From Chlorocebus sabaeus (Eukaryota; Chordata; Mammalia; Primates; Cercopithecidae), in NCBI RefSeq assembly GCF_047675955.1, contig NC_132919.1, positions 64,894,816 through 64,958,815 on the forward strand: 64,000 bases of DNA, written 5' to 3'. Position 1 is the stretch's first letter. Each line of letters opens with the position of its first letter. Under the pieces are notes generated by a model. The model was not told where the DNA came from and did not search any database. It was given only the letters and a program-made list of their open reading frames with translations. The position numbers were made by a program, and so were the translations under genes. This document shows, one piece after another, positions 1 through 11,640 of this stretch.

Positions 1-360
1 TTCAGTGCTGCTGGGCTGGGGCACTCTAAGTAGTTCTGCAAAACGCAGCTTGAGAATCTCACTTGTGGATTAGGGAGAGTGAACAATCTTTTATCCTTAA
101 CCCTGAAATCTAAAGAGTACTGAAAACTGAAAACTGCTAGGTTTTCATAACTCATTTTGGTAGCAGAGTCTGATCCATGAAGTGACATCACACTATAAAT
201 GATCCTTATTTATTGCACATAATGTGGACGTTCACACACTTCGCTGCAGAAATATTAGGGTGTTTGATTAGAAGTAGCTCTCCCTGAACCTACTGGGAAT
301 GTTGAGGGATATATGGTATGTACACTGCACTGAACTGTCTCTCTAAAACCCAAAGAAATC

Positions 361-620
361 TTTTTTTTTTTTTTTTTGAGACGGAGTCTCACTCTGTCGC
401 CCAGGCTGGAGTGCAGTAGCACGATCTCGGTTCACTGCAACCTCCACCCCTCCCCTGGGTTCAAGCGATTCTCCTGCCTCAGTCTCCTGAGTAGCTGGGA
501 CTACAGGCGCCCACCACCATGCCCAGCTAATTTTTTGTATTTTTTTGTAGAGACAGGGCTTCACCATGTTAGCCAGGATAGTCTCAATCTCCTGACCTCG
601 TGATCCGCCCGCCTCAGCCT
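361..620 (-). mobile_element. Alu (5'-truncated)
   Basis: A T-run followed by GAGACGGAGTCTCACTCTG and the full Alu order, ending at GCCTCAGCCT. It replaces the N-terminal part of the transposase-like pseudogene. Confidence 0.95.
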
Positions 621-2260
621 CGCTAATAAAAATCTGATGCCAGAATAAATCCATAATGCTGATGAAGCTTTGTTGTTTTGGCATTATTGCCACAGAAAGA
701 CATTAATACAGTTGATGAGACAGTTCCTACAGGAATTAAGGATGCTAAGGACAACATAACTGTGCTGGGATGTGCTAAAGCAGCAGGCACACGTAAGTTT
801 AAATTTACTGTGATAGGCAAAAGCTTAGGTCCTCTGTTTTCTTATTCTTTCATTATTATGTTAACAGAACTCATAAATCACCAGAAACATCTTTTCTGAT
901 TGGTTCTACAAACATTTTGTGTCAGCAGCTTGTGGTCACTTCAGGGAAGCTGGACTAGATCCTGACTGCTAGATTTCGTTATTCCTTGATAACTGCTCTG
1001 CTCACCCTCTAGCTGAAATTCTCATCAAAAAGAATGTTTATGCTGTGTACTTTCTCCCAAATGTGGTTTTACTAATTCAGTCATGTGGACCAGGGTATTC
1101 TTAGATCAATGAAGAGTAAATATGAGAACACTATCTTAAACAGCATGCCGGCAGCATTGAACTGAGGTACGGATGTGGGAGGTTTCCAAAAGAAATTTGG
1201 CATAAAGAATGCTGTATAAGTTGTTGCCAGTGCTTAGAATGCAGTGACTAAGGACAGCGGTGCATGCCTGGCAAAACCTTTCGCCTGTGTGTTCAGTGAT
1301 GACAGATAAGGTGGTGACTTTGAAGAATTCCAGAGGTCAAGTGGAAAAAAATGATGTCTGATTTCCTTACATATGCAAAAATATATACTTCCAGAGTCCT
1401 TCAGTAAGCTGAAGGGGATAATTGAAAAACTTTTTTTTTTTTTCTTTTTAAGACAGACTCGCTTTGTCGCCCAGGGGCTGGAGTGCAGTGGCGAGTGATT
1501 TTCCCCCCTCAGCCTCTAAAGTAGCTGGGACTACAGGTATGCACCACCAAACCCAGCTAATTATTCTAGGTTTTCTATTTTTTGTAGTGATGGGTTTCTC
1601 CATGATGCTCAGGCTGATCTCAAACACCTAGGCTCAAGTCCACCTTGGCCTCCCTAAATACTGGGGTTGCAGTCATGAGCTGCCGCACCCAGAGGAAAAA
1701 CATTTAACATTGTTAATTAAGCTCTAGTTGTCACTCATGGATGGTGAAATAGCCAAAATGGTTTTGGATTACAGTGATAGTGATAATTGTGACAATGAAG
1801 ATGATATTGCTAATATTGCAGGAAAAGGGTCTATAGACGACATGGTGAAAATATGCGATGGGCTTATGGAAAGACCAGAGCAGTGCACATTCATAACAGG
1901 ACCAGAAATCATGTAAGTTTATATACTCAAAGAGGAACTTCTAAGACAACAACCATTGTTAATGAGGCAAATGACTTTGGATGAAGTATTTTAAGAAGCC
2001 ATTGATCAGAATGCCTCCTCATCCCTAGAGGGTCCATTTCCTGGTCCCACAACTGTTTCTGACGCTTCTTCTCACCTAAAAACAAAATGCAGTGTACAGT
2101 AACCTTGTAATGAAAACATAGCATTGTAGGTGGAGACTGAAAGTCTGCCATCGTTTATTGTTGCTATTGTTTAACAGCTGATGCAGGCATTCTGATGATG
2201 CTACTGTGCTGCTTATTTTCCCTGAGCATATTATTACTTTTTCCTATGTAGATGATATGT
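620..2260 (+). pseudogene. Decayed DDE transposase-like copy (Tigger/jerky family), interrupted by an Alu
   Basis: Fragments of a DDE_1-type protein can be read in shifting frames. HNADEALLFW near 645-675 carries the first catalytic Asp. A block at about 690-835 reads DAKDNITVLGCAKAAGTRKF. FLDNCSAHPLAEI near 980-1020 carries the second Asp. PNVVLLIQ near 1057-1080 is followed by a one-base shift before the expected Asp-Gln-Gly. After an Alu (1431-1693) the C-terminal part continues with DGEIAKMVLDYSDSDNCDNE at about 1738-1797 and on towards 2090. Several frameshifts and stops show it is dead. The 5' part is missing, replaced by the Alu at 361-620. It could be a Tigger DNA transposon remnant or a retrocopy of a domesticated TIGD/JRK-type gene; I cannot tell which. 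Confidence 0.75.
1431..1693 (-). mobile_element. Old Alu inside the transposase-like pseudogene
   Basis: A diverged antisense Alu with short deletions, ending CCGCACCCAGAGG. Transposase-like sequence resumes on its right side. Confidence 0.9.
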
Positions 2261-2261
2261 C

Positions 2262-2504
2262 TTTTTTTTTTTTTTTTTTTTTTTTTTTGAGAAGGAGTCT
2301 CTCTCTTGTTGCTCAGGCTGGAGTGCAATGGCACGATCTCGGCTCACTGCAACCTCCACTTCCCAGATTCAGGTGATTCTCCTGCCTCAGCCTCCCGAGT
2401 AGCTGGGATTACAGGCTCCTGCCCCCACGCCTGGCTAATTTTGTATTTTTGGAAGAGATGAGGTTTCTCCATGTTGGTCAGGCTTGTCTTGAACTCCTAA
2501 CCTC
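2262..2504 (-). mobile_element. Alu (5'-truncated)
   Basis: A 27-base T-run, then GAGAAGGAGTCTCTCTCTTG and both Alu arms, cut at GAACTCCTAACCTC. Confidence 0.95.
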
Positions 2505-2511
2505 TTCATCC

Positions 2512-2700
2512 ATGGGAGCAGCACAGCATGGAAGCTAAGAGAACAGACTTGGAGCCACCACCTGGTTGCGCATCTGTGACTTCCTAACTGTGCAACCTTG
2601 GGCAAGTCACTCAACCTCTCTGAGTGAAGTTCTTCATCTGTACATTGGACAGATCCACAGTCACCTCTTGTGAGGACTGAATGAGTGGGCAGAGTGCCAA
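2512..2700 (+). mobile_element. MIR SINE
   Basis: Contains the MIR core pattern: a tract around CTTGGAGCC, then GTGACTTCCTAACTGTGCAACCTTGGGCAAG, CTCAACCTCTCTGAGT and CTTCATCTGTA in order. Confidence 0.8.
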
Positions 2701-3049
2701 GGGGGTGGGTAGGCCCTGTGAATGCCCACTGTGGGTCCTCAGCCACCTCTGCGAGGCCCCAGGCTGGGGTACATGTCCTGTACACGTGCACACAGACTGC
2801 TCACTTCTTCGAGTGCCTGCCAGAGGAGCTCAGCAGCCGGGGGACAGGGCAGCCTGGAAGTTCGTGGATGGAATGCCCTGGGAACAGTCCTCGGCCCGTG
2901 AAGAACAGAGCTGGTGGATAAAGACTCCAGTATCTCTGTCCTGTAGCCTCACAGGGGGCACTTTTTTTTTTTTTTTTTTAAGTGTTTGTATTGTTTTTAT
3001 TTTATTTTGCACAGTTCTTTTTATCCTTAAGTTATATGTCATTAAGGAT

Positions 3050-3877
3050 ATAATATCTAATGACTATTTTAAAAATTTGATTGTGGCAAAATACATGTAA
3101 TATTTTTCATCTTAACCATTGTTATATTTGGTAGCGTTAAGTACATAAACATTGTTGTGCAACCAAACTCCAGAATTCTTTTCTTTTGAGACAGAGTCTT
3201 ACTCTGTGACACCCAGGCCGAAGTGCAGTGGCATGATCTCTGCTCATTACAGCCTCTGCCTCCCCGGTTCAAGCAATTCTCCCACCTCAGCCTCCCAAGA
3301 AGCTGGAATTACAGGCGTGCACCACCACGCTTGGCTAATTTTTGTGTTTTTTGGTAGAGACAGGGTTTCACCATGTTGGTCAGGCTTGAACTCCTGGCCT
3401 CAAGTGATCTGCCCACCCTGGCCTCCCAAAGTGTTGGGATTACTGGCACGAGCCACTGTACCTGCCCACAATTCTTTTTATCTTATAAAACTGAACCTCT
3501 GTGCCCATTAAACAATTTTCCGTCCCCCTGCCCTAGCCCCTGACACCCCCAATCTACTTTGTGTCTCTATGAATTTGACCACTCTAGTGCCCTGTATAAG
3601 TGACATCATACAGTGTTGGTCCTCCTGTGGCTGTCTAATTTCACCCAGCATAATGTCCTCAAGGTTCACCCATGCTGTAGCAGGGGTCAGGATTTCCTTT
3701 CTTTATAAGGCTGAATCAGTTTATTGTATGTATAGACCACATTTGGGAAAATAAATTCAGTCATCCATCAACACTTAGTTCAGTCATCCATTAACACTTT
3801 TGGCCATTGTGAAAATATGATTATGAAAAATACTGCTTTTGGATTGTGTACAAATATCCAATTGAATCCCTGTTTTC
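3050..3877 (-). mobile_element. Old L1 remnant, split by an Alu
   Basis: Antisense L1 sequence (TTGTTGTGCAACCAAACTCC, then ATGAATTTGACCACTCTAG, then AATGTCCTCAAGGTTCACCC) interrupted by the Alu at 3181-3468. It resumes after the next Alu at 4327-4435. The same L1 portion recurs at 11299-11640. Confidence 0.8.
3181..3468 (-). mobile_element. Alu, full length
   Basis: TTTTGAGACAGAGTCTTACTC through GAGCCACTGTACCTGCCCA; inserted into the old L1. Confidence 0.95.
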
Positions 3878-4079
<202 letters not shown>

Positions 4080-4326
4080 TTGAGACAGGGTCTCACTCTG
4101 TTGCCCAGGCTGGAGTTCAGTGGCATGATCTCAGCTGACGGCAGCTTCCCAAGTAGCTGGAATTAGAGGTGTGTGCCACTACTGTCCGGCTAATTTTTGT
4201 ATTTTTAGTAGAGATGGGGTTTCAACATGTTTACCAGGCTGGTCTCAAACTCCTGACTTCAAAGAATCCAGCCACCTTGGCCTCCCAAAGTGCTGGGATT
4301 ACAGGCATGAGCCACCATGCCCGGCC
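4080..4326 (-). mobile_element. Alu with target-site duplication and expanded tail
   Basis: An antisense Alu with a shortened middle. The 15-bp direct repeat TGAATCCCTGTTTTC occurs at 3863-3877 and 4327-4341, so the insertion includes the whole CTTT tract. Confidence 0.95.
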
Positions 4327-4435
4327 TGAATCCCTGTTTTCAATTCTTTTGATCACACACCCTGAATGGAGTTTCTGGGTCAAATAGTAGTTCTATTTTT
4401 TGAAGAACCACTGTACTGTTTCTGTAGTGGTGCAC
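4327..4435 (-). mobile_element. Continuation of the old L1
   Basis: Resumes the L1 after the Alu insertion (GAATGGAGTTTCTGGGTCAA, then the CTGTACTGTTTCTGTAGTGG part). Confidence 0.75.
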
Positions 4436-7150
4436 AGGAACTGGACCGTGTGCCTACCCTCAAGACACTGCTGCATCTGCAAGAGGTGACCCGTCTTTCT
4501 CAGAGGGGGACACTGCAGGCCCAGCTAGACATAGACACCAGGCATGCCCTCTCTGCAGGCAAGCAGGGTTTGGGGAAGGCTCAGAAGCTCAAAGAACCAT
4601 GCTCTCTACTGTGACTGTCGGCAGCAGAAGCTGTCATCCCCCAACCCTGAACACACTGCTGTTCCAGCCTTGTCCATCACTCCCTGTCTTCCACCCGCAG
4701 GACCCAGCCCTGGTCTGGGCTCAACGTTCTCCATAAGCAGGAGGTAGGTAGATGGGGCCCACATTTGCTGCTGCAAGCCTCCCCTAGTAGGCTCCTTCTG
4801 TGCTAGCTGGATGGGCTACTGTTCCCTTTTCACAGCTGACAACTCCAGATGGATTTGGTACACACACTTCTCCACATCAGAGTGAGAGGTCACAAATGGG
4901 GTGTGTGTGGAAGGGAATCCCTGACCAGCCGGTGGCTGTGGGAGGGCTCCCAGGGTAGCCAGGAATGTATGCACTTGACCTGCAAATGCAATCAGAAGAT
5001 GAGTGCTCCAAGCAAGGGGCTCAGCATGTGCAGAGGCACAGACCAGATGCCCCTGGAGCAGCAGGGCCAGCCCTGAAAGGTCGGATTGTGGCAGCAGTGT
5101 GAGCACTAAGCAGTCATGCAGTTCCTGAGCTCAGCAGCGGCAGCTGCGAGGGGAGCCTGTCCACTTCCATAGGCTCAGCCAGCAAGGACACAGCGAGCCC
5201 ACATGATTCAGTCTGTTACTTACACAGATGGCAAAGGCGAGATCAGCCTGGTGTCAGCCCCTGCAGCCCCAGTCCTCCAGCACGACACTGGGCCAGACGG
5301 CACAGTGGTGGGTTCCTAACTACAGACAAGCAGTCCTGTCGTTTGCTGCTGCACCTGGAGGAGGGGGACCAAGGAAGACCCTGGCATGGCTGGAACCAGG
5401 AGGAGGGTGAGAAACGGCCTTGCCATAGGTCTTCATAGTGCCATCTGTCTTCCCAGTTCTCAGGGAATTCCATCAGGGTGAGGGTCATACTGAGGTGGAG
5501 CCTCACCTGCACAGCCAGGGTGGGGACCTGCAGGTGGGCTGTGGCCTCCCCTTGGCCCTAGTGCCCTCAGCACCAGGGTAGCTGGCCCAGGTGGAGGCTG
5601 CGTTAGACACCTTGGTGGCTCCAAGAGTGGCATCTTCATGGGAGTGTGAGCTGCCTGCCTTTAGCCCCACAAGAGGCTGGCTTGGGTGTGCCTGTCTTTG
5701 CCTGTTCAAAGGGGCCAGGCTGTCCAAACAGACACCGGATCGAGGACAAGTGCAGCACAGGTTAAAGCACTCTCCCGTCACTGTGGAATCTCACCGCAGC
5801 TCAGGGTAACTTCCCCGGGTGCATTTCTTTCTCTATGTCTGGCTCATCAAAGACACAAGCTGGTTATTGCTGAGTAACATATTCCTTGAAAACTCAGTCT
5901 TAAAACAACAATATGCCAGGCTAGGAATTGGAATAGGTACAGTTGAGAAATTCTCCTGTTCCATGTGGCACAGGGTGAGGTGCCTCACTGGTCTGCAGTT
6001 GCCAGCTGAGTGGTCTAGAGGGCTAAGGGCAGCTCCCTCCTCTGTGGCACTTGGCAGAGATGGCAGGACAGCTGGTCTCACTTGCATCCTCAGTCTCAGT
6101 GGGGCTCCTCTGTGTGACTTGGGCTTCCTGGCGTAGCAGTATGAGCCGTGGTACCTCTGCAAACACTGACGCTGAGTCGCGTGGCTGCCCAGGATGGTCG
6201 ACTCTTACCTGGCCCTCAGGGTTCCTGGAGGGCAGGCAGCGGCTTGCAGTCTGTCTAGAGGCTGGGCTCAGCACTGGCCTCTTCTATGGGCCCAGCAGGC
6301 CTCGGGGCCAGCCTGGATTCAGAGTGGAGTCAAGCTCTAGCTCTAATGGCAGGAAGAGCAAAGACTGTGCCACACACAGAAAAAAATCACCCACATATCA
6401 TTCGACCTTCCTTATTTAAGACTGCAACATATTTTCTTCAAGTCTTTTTTTAAAAACCATATTGTGGTCATATGTTCTGCTTTTTTAACCTAACATTCCA
6501 CTTTGAACACTTTCCTAGGTCACCAAAACTTCTTCCTAAGTTCCATTTTTGATCTCTGTAGGCATGCACCATGGTGTATGTAACTGCCTCCCGACAGCGA
6601 AACATTCAGGGTTTTCTCTTCTTTGATAGCAGAGACGCGGCTGCCTTAGCTATCTTTTCTGGAAACCCTCGCTTCGCTTTGCTTGCCATGATGCCCTCAG
6701 TCTCGCCTGCTGATGCTGCAGGGAGCCTGCCCCTGGCCTTCCCTGCCTGCCTGGGCCTAGGCCTGATGCTCTTCTCCTGTGACTTTTGTCTCCTTGAGCT
6801 GTTCCCCATGCACATGCTTGGCCTGTTCCCTGGGCTGGAACTCTGTTTCCTTGGTGTTTCCTATAAGGCTCTCCCTTCTCAGTGTTGGAGTCTGAAGCAC
6901 CTCGTAGAGCTAATGGTGGAGTCTTCACCATGGTCTGTGCCCTGCAGCCAGGGAAGCTGGAAAGTGGATGTTTGCAATTCTCATTTAGGGAGCCAGATTT
7001 CCACTCCAGGAAACTAATAGTAAATAAATGAATAAATGATAGTGAACGAATAGTGATAGTGAACTTCAAGCATTCCAAGAATTTGGAGCAGCCATGAGTG
7101 ACAGGTGTCCACCTCATTGCCGATGATGTCTAGGGGATGCAAAGGAAGAG
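4436..7150. other. Repeat-poor, GC-richer DNA, no recognised gene
   Basis: Many short open frames on both strands, none with recognisable protein features or consistent splice structure. Includes an AT-richer segment at about 6420-6560 that looks like unassigned old repeat. Confidence 0.6.
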
Positions 7151-7154
7151 GTTA

Positions 7155-7280
7155 CGATTCTTGTCTGACAAATAAGGCATGGTGAGAGGAAGTCATTTGC
7201 CCAAGGTCACACAGCCACTGCGAGGCTGAGCAGAGGCTCGGATTCCAGTCTGTCCATCTGCAAACCCAAGCTCTGGTGGG
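7155..7280 (-). mobile_element. MIR fragment
   Basis: The AAGTCATTTGCCCAAGGTCACACAGCC pattern with a following CGGATTCCAGTCTG is the MIR core read from its complementary side. Confidence 0.65.
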
Positions 7281-7484
7281 TGCCTGGGGCGTGACTGCCA
7301 CAGAAGCTCAGCTGTGTGGTCGGAGCCATCAAAGGACAGGGGCAACCTGGGGAGGAGCCGCTGCATGTTCTGCCTTGGCTTCCCTGATCCTGTTCTCAGT
7401 CTGGAGGCTGGGGTGAAGGAAGGGGCTCCCACACCCTGACCTCCCAGCCAGCAACCAACAGGAGGGAAGGCTTCTTCTCCCAAC

Positions 7485-7685
7485 TGCAGCCCACAGGCCA
7501 AATTGAACCTGCCACCTATTTTAGTGAATCAAGATTTATCAGAACACAGCCACACCTATTCTCTAAAGTTTCATGGTTGCTTTCAAACTATGGCCGTAGA
7601 GTAAAGCAGTTTGACAGAGACTGCATGGCCCCCAAGTCAAAGATACTTACTTTGCAGAAAAAACTTTCCAACTCCTGGTCTGTCT
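7485..7685 (-). mobile_element. hAT-type non-autonomous DNA transposon
   Basis: ACAGGCCAAATTGAACCTGCC, then AGAACACAGCCACACC, then GACTGCATGGCCC, then CTTTCCAACTCCTGG matches a common mammalian hAT MER-like element whose terminal repeat reads CAGGGGTTGGCAAAC on the other strand. A second diverged copy lies at 58640-58850. Confidence 0.65.
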
Positions 7686-7968
7686 TTGTCTTCAGGCCTA
7701 GACCTGCCATTCAAACTTTGGACCTTGAAAGTATTGTATCCCTCCAGAGTCCTTTAGGAACATGCAAACCATCCTGCATGCAGGGCAACTGTCAGGATTG
7801 TCCCACTCCTGTGTCCTCACGCCTTCTTTTCAGATGTTTTCTCACTGTGACTCGATGGTCCTGATGGGTCATTGAGGGCAGGGCACAGTGGGAAATAGAT
7901 GGCTTGGGATCAGTTTCTGGAATAACCACTTTTTCTGGACTATTTGGATTGTAAGTGGCAATCCCAAT

Positions 7969-9291
7969 TCAAACAAGCTCTGGCAAAAACAGAAACTTAC
8001 AGGCTCCTATAACCCAAAGTCCCCAATTATTTTTGGCTTCAGGCATGGCTGGATCCAGGTGCTGAAAAGCTGTCTCTCCACCCTTTGGCTCTGGTTTCCC
8101 CTGCATTGACTTCATTCTCAGGCACACTTTTGCTATGTGGTTAGCCAAGAAGTCCACCAATGACTGAAGGCTGAAGCCTTCCACCAGACAGTGTCTTACC
8201 CCAGTAGCTTCTGTCAAAGTCCTTAGAAGGAGCTCCGGGGCTAAGTACTGACACCATCCACTGCTCACTGTGGTTGGGACTTGGATCAGTCTGGCTGCCC
8301 AGGCTTGGGTCAGGACCTGGGGCTGGGTCCATTCCACCTGGTCACAAGTGCAGGGAGTAGAGGTGGGAGGCTCCCCCAAGGATGCCCTTCTGTTAGTAGA
8401 TGGGAGTGGGGCAGAAACACACTGGCACTGGAGCAGGCATCCTCTGCAGGCCAGCCCCATCCCTGGCCCACTGCTGGCGGCAGCCCTGGTGCTGCCCTCC
8501 CTGCTCTTCTGGGCCTCGCTTTGCCATGTAGCCTTTGCTGCGTGTGGGGCCCCATCCTGGTCCTGAGCACACAGTGACTTGTGCTTATGACCTCTATACC
8601 TGCCTCTGCTCACATTAATTTCCTGAGGGGCTCCTGTGGCTGCTGTCAGGATCTGGGAACTCAGAGGAGGCCCCAGGCTATGAAAGAGGCGGGGCTGGCA
8701 AGCTGGGCTGATGGGACGGCCTGAGCAGGTTCGGGGTTGGTGTGACCTGGCAGGAGCGGGTGAGCGCAGGGCCACGTGTGGCCAAAATAGGAGGAGGTAG
8801 ATAGCTGAGTGGCCAAGATCCTTGCTGCCAGCTGGGGGACTTGAGGGCCTGTAGAGACCCTGAAGGGAGCCCAGGGCCAGCTCTAGAGGGGGGATTTGGG
8901 GCCATTTAAGAGGCTCTCTGTTGGACCCTGGGATCAGAGAGGTAGAAACACCCAGACAGCTCCAGGGGTTCCACCATGCCAGAGGAAGACGGATAATCAG
9001 GCAAGCAAGCTCAGGGCTCCTTGGAGAAAGGGACTCCTGAGAAGAGGATTGAGAGGCGACAGGGACAGGGCAGGCTGAGCAAACCACCTTGCAGTCCCAC
9101 AGGATCCGAGATGCCCTTTGAGGGCCCCAGGGGATGGGGGCAGGTGAGGTGCTAGCGGAAGACTCCAGCCCTCCAGGGTTGGGCCAGTCCAGGCTGAGAA
9201 TGCAGGGCTGGCAGACTCCGTGCTTCCCACAGCCAGGGCCCCAGGGTGCCTGCCACAGCTGAGACCCTGGGCAGCCACAGAAGAAGGGCAT
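7969..9291 (-). other. 440-codon open reading frame of unknown status
   Basis: An uninterrupted frame in a repeat-poor, GC-richer stretch. The predicted protein is rich in Pro, Ser, Leu, Gly and Ala, shows no domain I recognise, and has no clear signal peptide or transmembrane helix. The last 90 residues (EGFSLQSLVDFLANHIAKVC and onward) look more protein-like than the rest. The first ATG has a poor context (T at -3). I see no convincing exon structure or poly(A) signal. It could be a chance open frame in GC-rich DNA, a terminal exon, or an old pseudogene. Confidence 0.2.
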
Positions 9292-9625
9292 GAACTTAAT
9301 TTTAATAATCAGAGTGAATTAGAAATAATATTGCATTGGGAATTCTCCTCTTCCAATTTTGCAAACTCTCTGGAGATAATTGGAGGCCCCCTGGTGTGTC
9401 AGAACCCAGGACGAGGAGTCCTGGGGCGGGGGCGAGAATCGCTGCCACTGAGCCATCTGCTCCTGCCCGGCTCTCCAGTGCGGCAGATTCTAAATGTGCT
9501 TATGTAATCGTTTCTCCCCCAAAGTCGTTGCGATTCCTAGAGATGTTTTTGAGATGGATGGCTTACCCCAGGAACCAGCTGGGCCGCTCTTGTTATTTTA
9601 TATAGGGGGAAACTGAGGGCCGGGA
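9292..9625. other. Possible conserved non-coding element
   Basis: A short island with homeodomain-like AT motifs (TTAATTTTAATAATCAG, GGAGATAATTGG) beside GC-rich DNA, without repeat features, within repeat-poor sequence. Its conservation is inferred only from sequence character. Confidence 0.25.
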
Positions 9626-9990
9626 AGGGGGAGCGAGTGGCTGGGAGCCAGTAGTTGGGCACCGGGGAGGTGGAAAGGAAGAAGATGTCCCCGCAGGAAC
9701 CGACAGCAGGGCCTTTGCCACTCAGCAGCGTGGGGGCCCATGCTGGATGCCAGGGCGGGGAGGAGAGGTTGGTGAAGATTCTACATATTCTTTAAGGTCG
9801 CCTTCGCCAAATGCCACCTGCCAAAACAAGCTCCCGACTCATACCAGCTGCTCCTGCCCCAGACTTGACTTCTCACCCAACAACATGCCCGCCCCCTCAG
9901 ATGTTGGCTCTGGTAAGTGCCAGGGTGGAAAATGAAATTGCAAATTCAGTTAGGCCAGGGCTCAGTGGTAACAGCTTGATGTGTGGTTGC

Positions 9991-9992
<2 letters not shown>

Positions 9993-10040
<48 letters not shown>
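9993..10040 (+). repeat. (CA)n microsatellite
   Basis: About 24 uninterrupted CA units. No flanking repeat explains it. Confidence 0.97.
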
Positions 10041-10042
<2 letters not shown>

Positions 10043-11150
10043 GCTTCGAGTAAATGCTGCCTGAATTCAAGACTTTCATACTCAAATACCTACGGAGGCC
10101 AGTAGGTGAGACTACAAGGAGTGGTGGGGACTGTGGCAAACTGGAATGTACCGTCCATCTAAAGGGGCAGCAGCTGCTCATCTCTAGGCAACGGTTGCCA
10201 TGTGGGAATGCCAGCCCAGAGTGGCTAAATCTTGAGGGCTTTTTGAAAGAAGTTGAGAATTCCGATTTTTAAATGAAGACTTCACATTTTTAAATGTTGG
10301 CTACTTACTCAAATTTTTATAAAACACTAAGTGGGCCATACAAAAATAAGTCTGTCAGCTGGATTCATCCTGCAGGCTTCTTCATCTGAGAAAGGGACCT
10401 TGTGATGGCGATAAAAATACTGATTGGTGGGGGAGGAGGAATAAACGTTTAGTACTTGTCAGTTATTTATCAAGTGCATGTTGGCACCGGGAGTACTGCG
10501 ACAAACCAGACCAACAGGGCTTCTCCTCTGGTAGGGAGACTGCCTGACACAAGTGATCCCATCAGTCATCATGGAACAATCATGCGGGTGCAGCCCTTCG
10601 CGAGCCAGTGCTGCGTGGGGAAAGTCCATGCCCCGTGTTGGCCCCACAGCCCGACTGCCCCATCGGAGAGGGTGAAGAGCCACTTACCTGCAGATGGGCT
10701 CCCTGGGGCCTCTGCAGACAGAAAACTGGAAGGGGGAGTGGGTGGTGCCCTAGAAGCCTCTCCTGCTTCTGCACCAGCACCCCCAGCCAGAGCCTCAGAG
10801 CAGATGAGTAAGACTGAGCAGTCCTGAAGGCCCAGGTCTCATGCATTCTGGAAACTTTGGTCGCCTTATACTATGAAGCAAGATGGAAAGAAATGCAAAT
10901 ACCTATGTCCCTTCATGTAACTGTCTCCGGGAAGCCTGACCGATCTTGTGCTGGTGTCTCTTGTCTATCTGCCTCTCACTCCCCTCTCTGAGGCCCCGAG
11001 GCAGGTACCAGGTTTTCATACAACACCACTATATCGTTCATGGTGGGTGTGGGGAGGGGCAGTCGGCTGAGCTGGCTGATTGCATGGCTTTCCTGGGAGC
11101 TTTTTGAACTGGAACTAAACAAGAATGGCAGAAGCCTTCAGCAGCCACAC
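10041..11150. other. Mostly unique DNA
   Basis: No gene recognised. A stretch at about 10450-10550 (TATTTATCAAGTGCATGTTGG and onward) looks like a diverged L2 fragment. Confidence 0.5.
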
Positions 11151-11154
11151 TTCT

Positions 11155-11298
11155 CCCAGCCACTCGGGAGGCTGAGGCAGGAGAATCGCTTGAACTCACT
11201 AGGCGGAGTTTGCAGTGAGCCGAGAATGCACCATTGCATTCCAGCTTGGGTGACGGAGCAAGACTTCATCTCAAAAAAAAAAAAAAAAAAAAAAAAAA
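11155..11298 (+). mobile_element. Alu right-arm fragment
   Basis: Starts in CCCAGCCACTCGGGAGGCTG and ends in a 25-base A-tail. Confidence 0.93.
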
Positions 11299-11640
11299 GT
11301 ATCACTAAATACATATAACATAAAATTCACCATCTTAATTTTTAAGTGTGCAGTTCAGTGGCACTCAGTGCATTCACGCTGCTGTGCAAACATCACCACC
11401 GTTTAGCTCCATAACTCTTTTCATCTTGCAAACCTGAAATTCTGTCCCCATTAAACTCCCCATGCCCTCTTCCCAGCCCCTGGCACCCACTCTTCCACTG
11501 TGTGTCCCTGTGAGTTTGGCTACGCTAGTGCTTCGTACGGTGGAGCTGGGCATTGTTTGTCCTTTGGAGGCTGCCTCATTGCACTCAGCATAGTGTCCTC
11601 AGTCTAACAGCCATCCTCTTTCCTGAGCAAGTTCAAGTGG
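11299..11640 (-). mobile_element. Old L1 remnant
   Basis: CATAAAATTCACCATCTTAA, then CTGCTGTGCAAACATCACC, then GAGTTTGGCTACGCTAG is homologous to the L1 at 3050-3877 in the same orientation. Confidence 0.8.

Noticed and set aside
2830..3100. Open frames over a T-run at 2962-2980 considered as a further Alu
   Set aside because: No Alu sequence follows the T-run; it is isolated, next to L1 sequence.
6571..7017. 148-codon open frame, plus strand
   Set aside because: Several overlapping frames of similar length on both strands in the same GC-rich stretch; no protein features.
8270..8577. 98-codon plus-strand frames opposite the 440-codon frame
   Set aside because: Shadows of the same GC-rich stretch without recognisable content.
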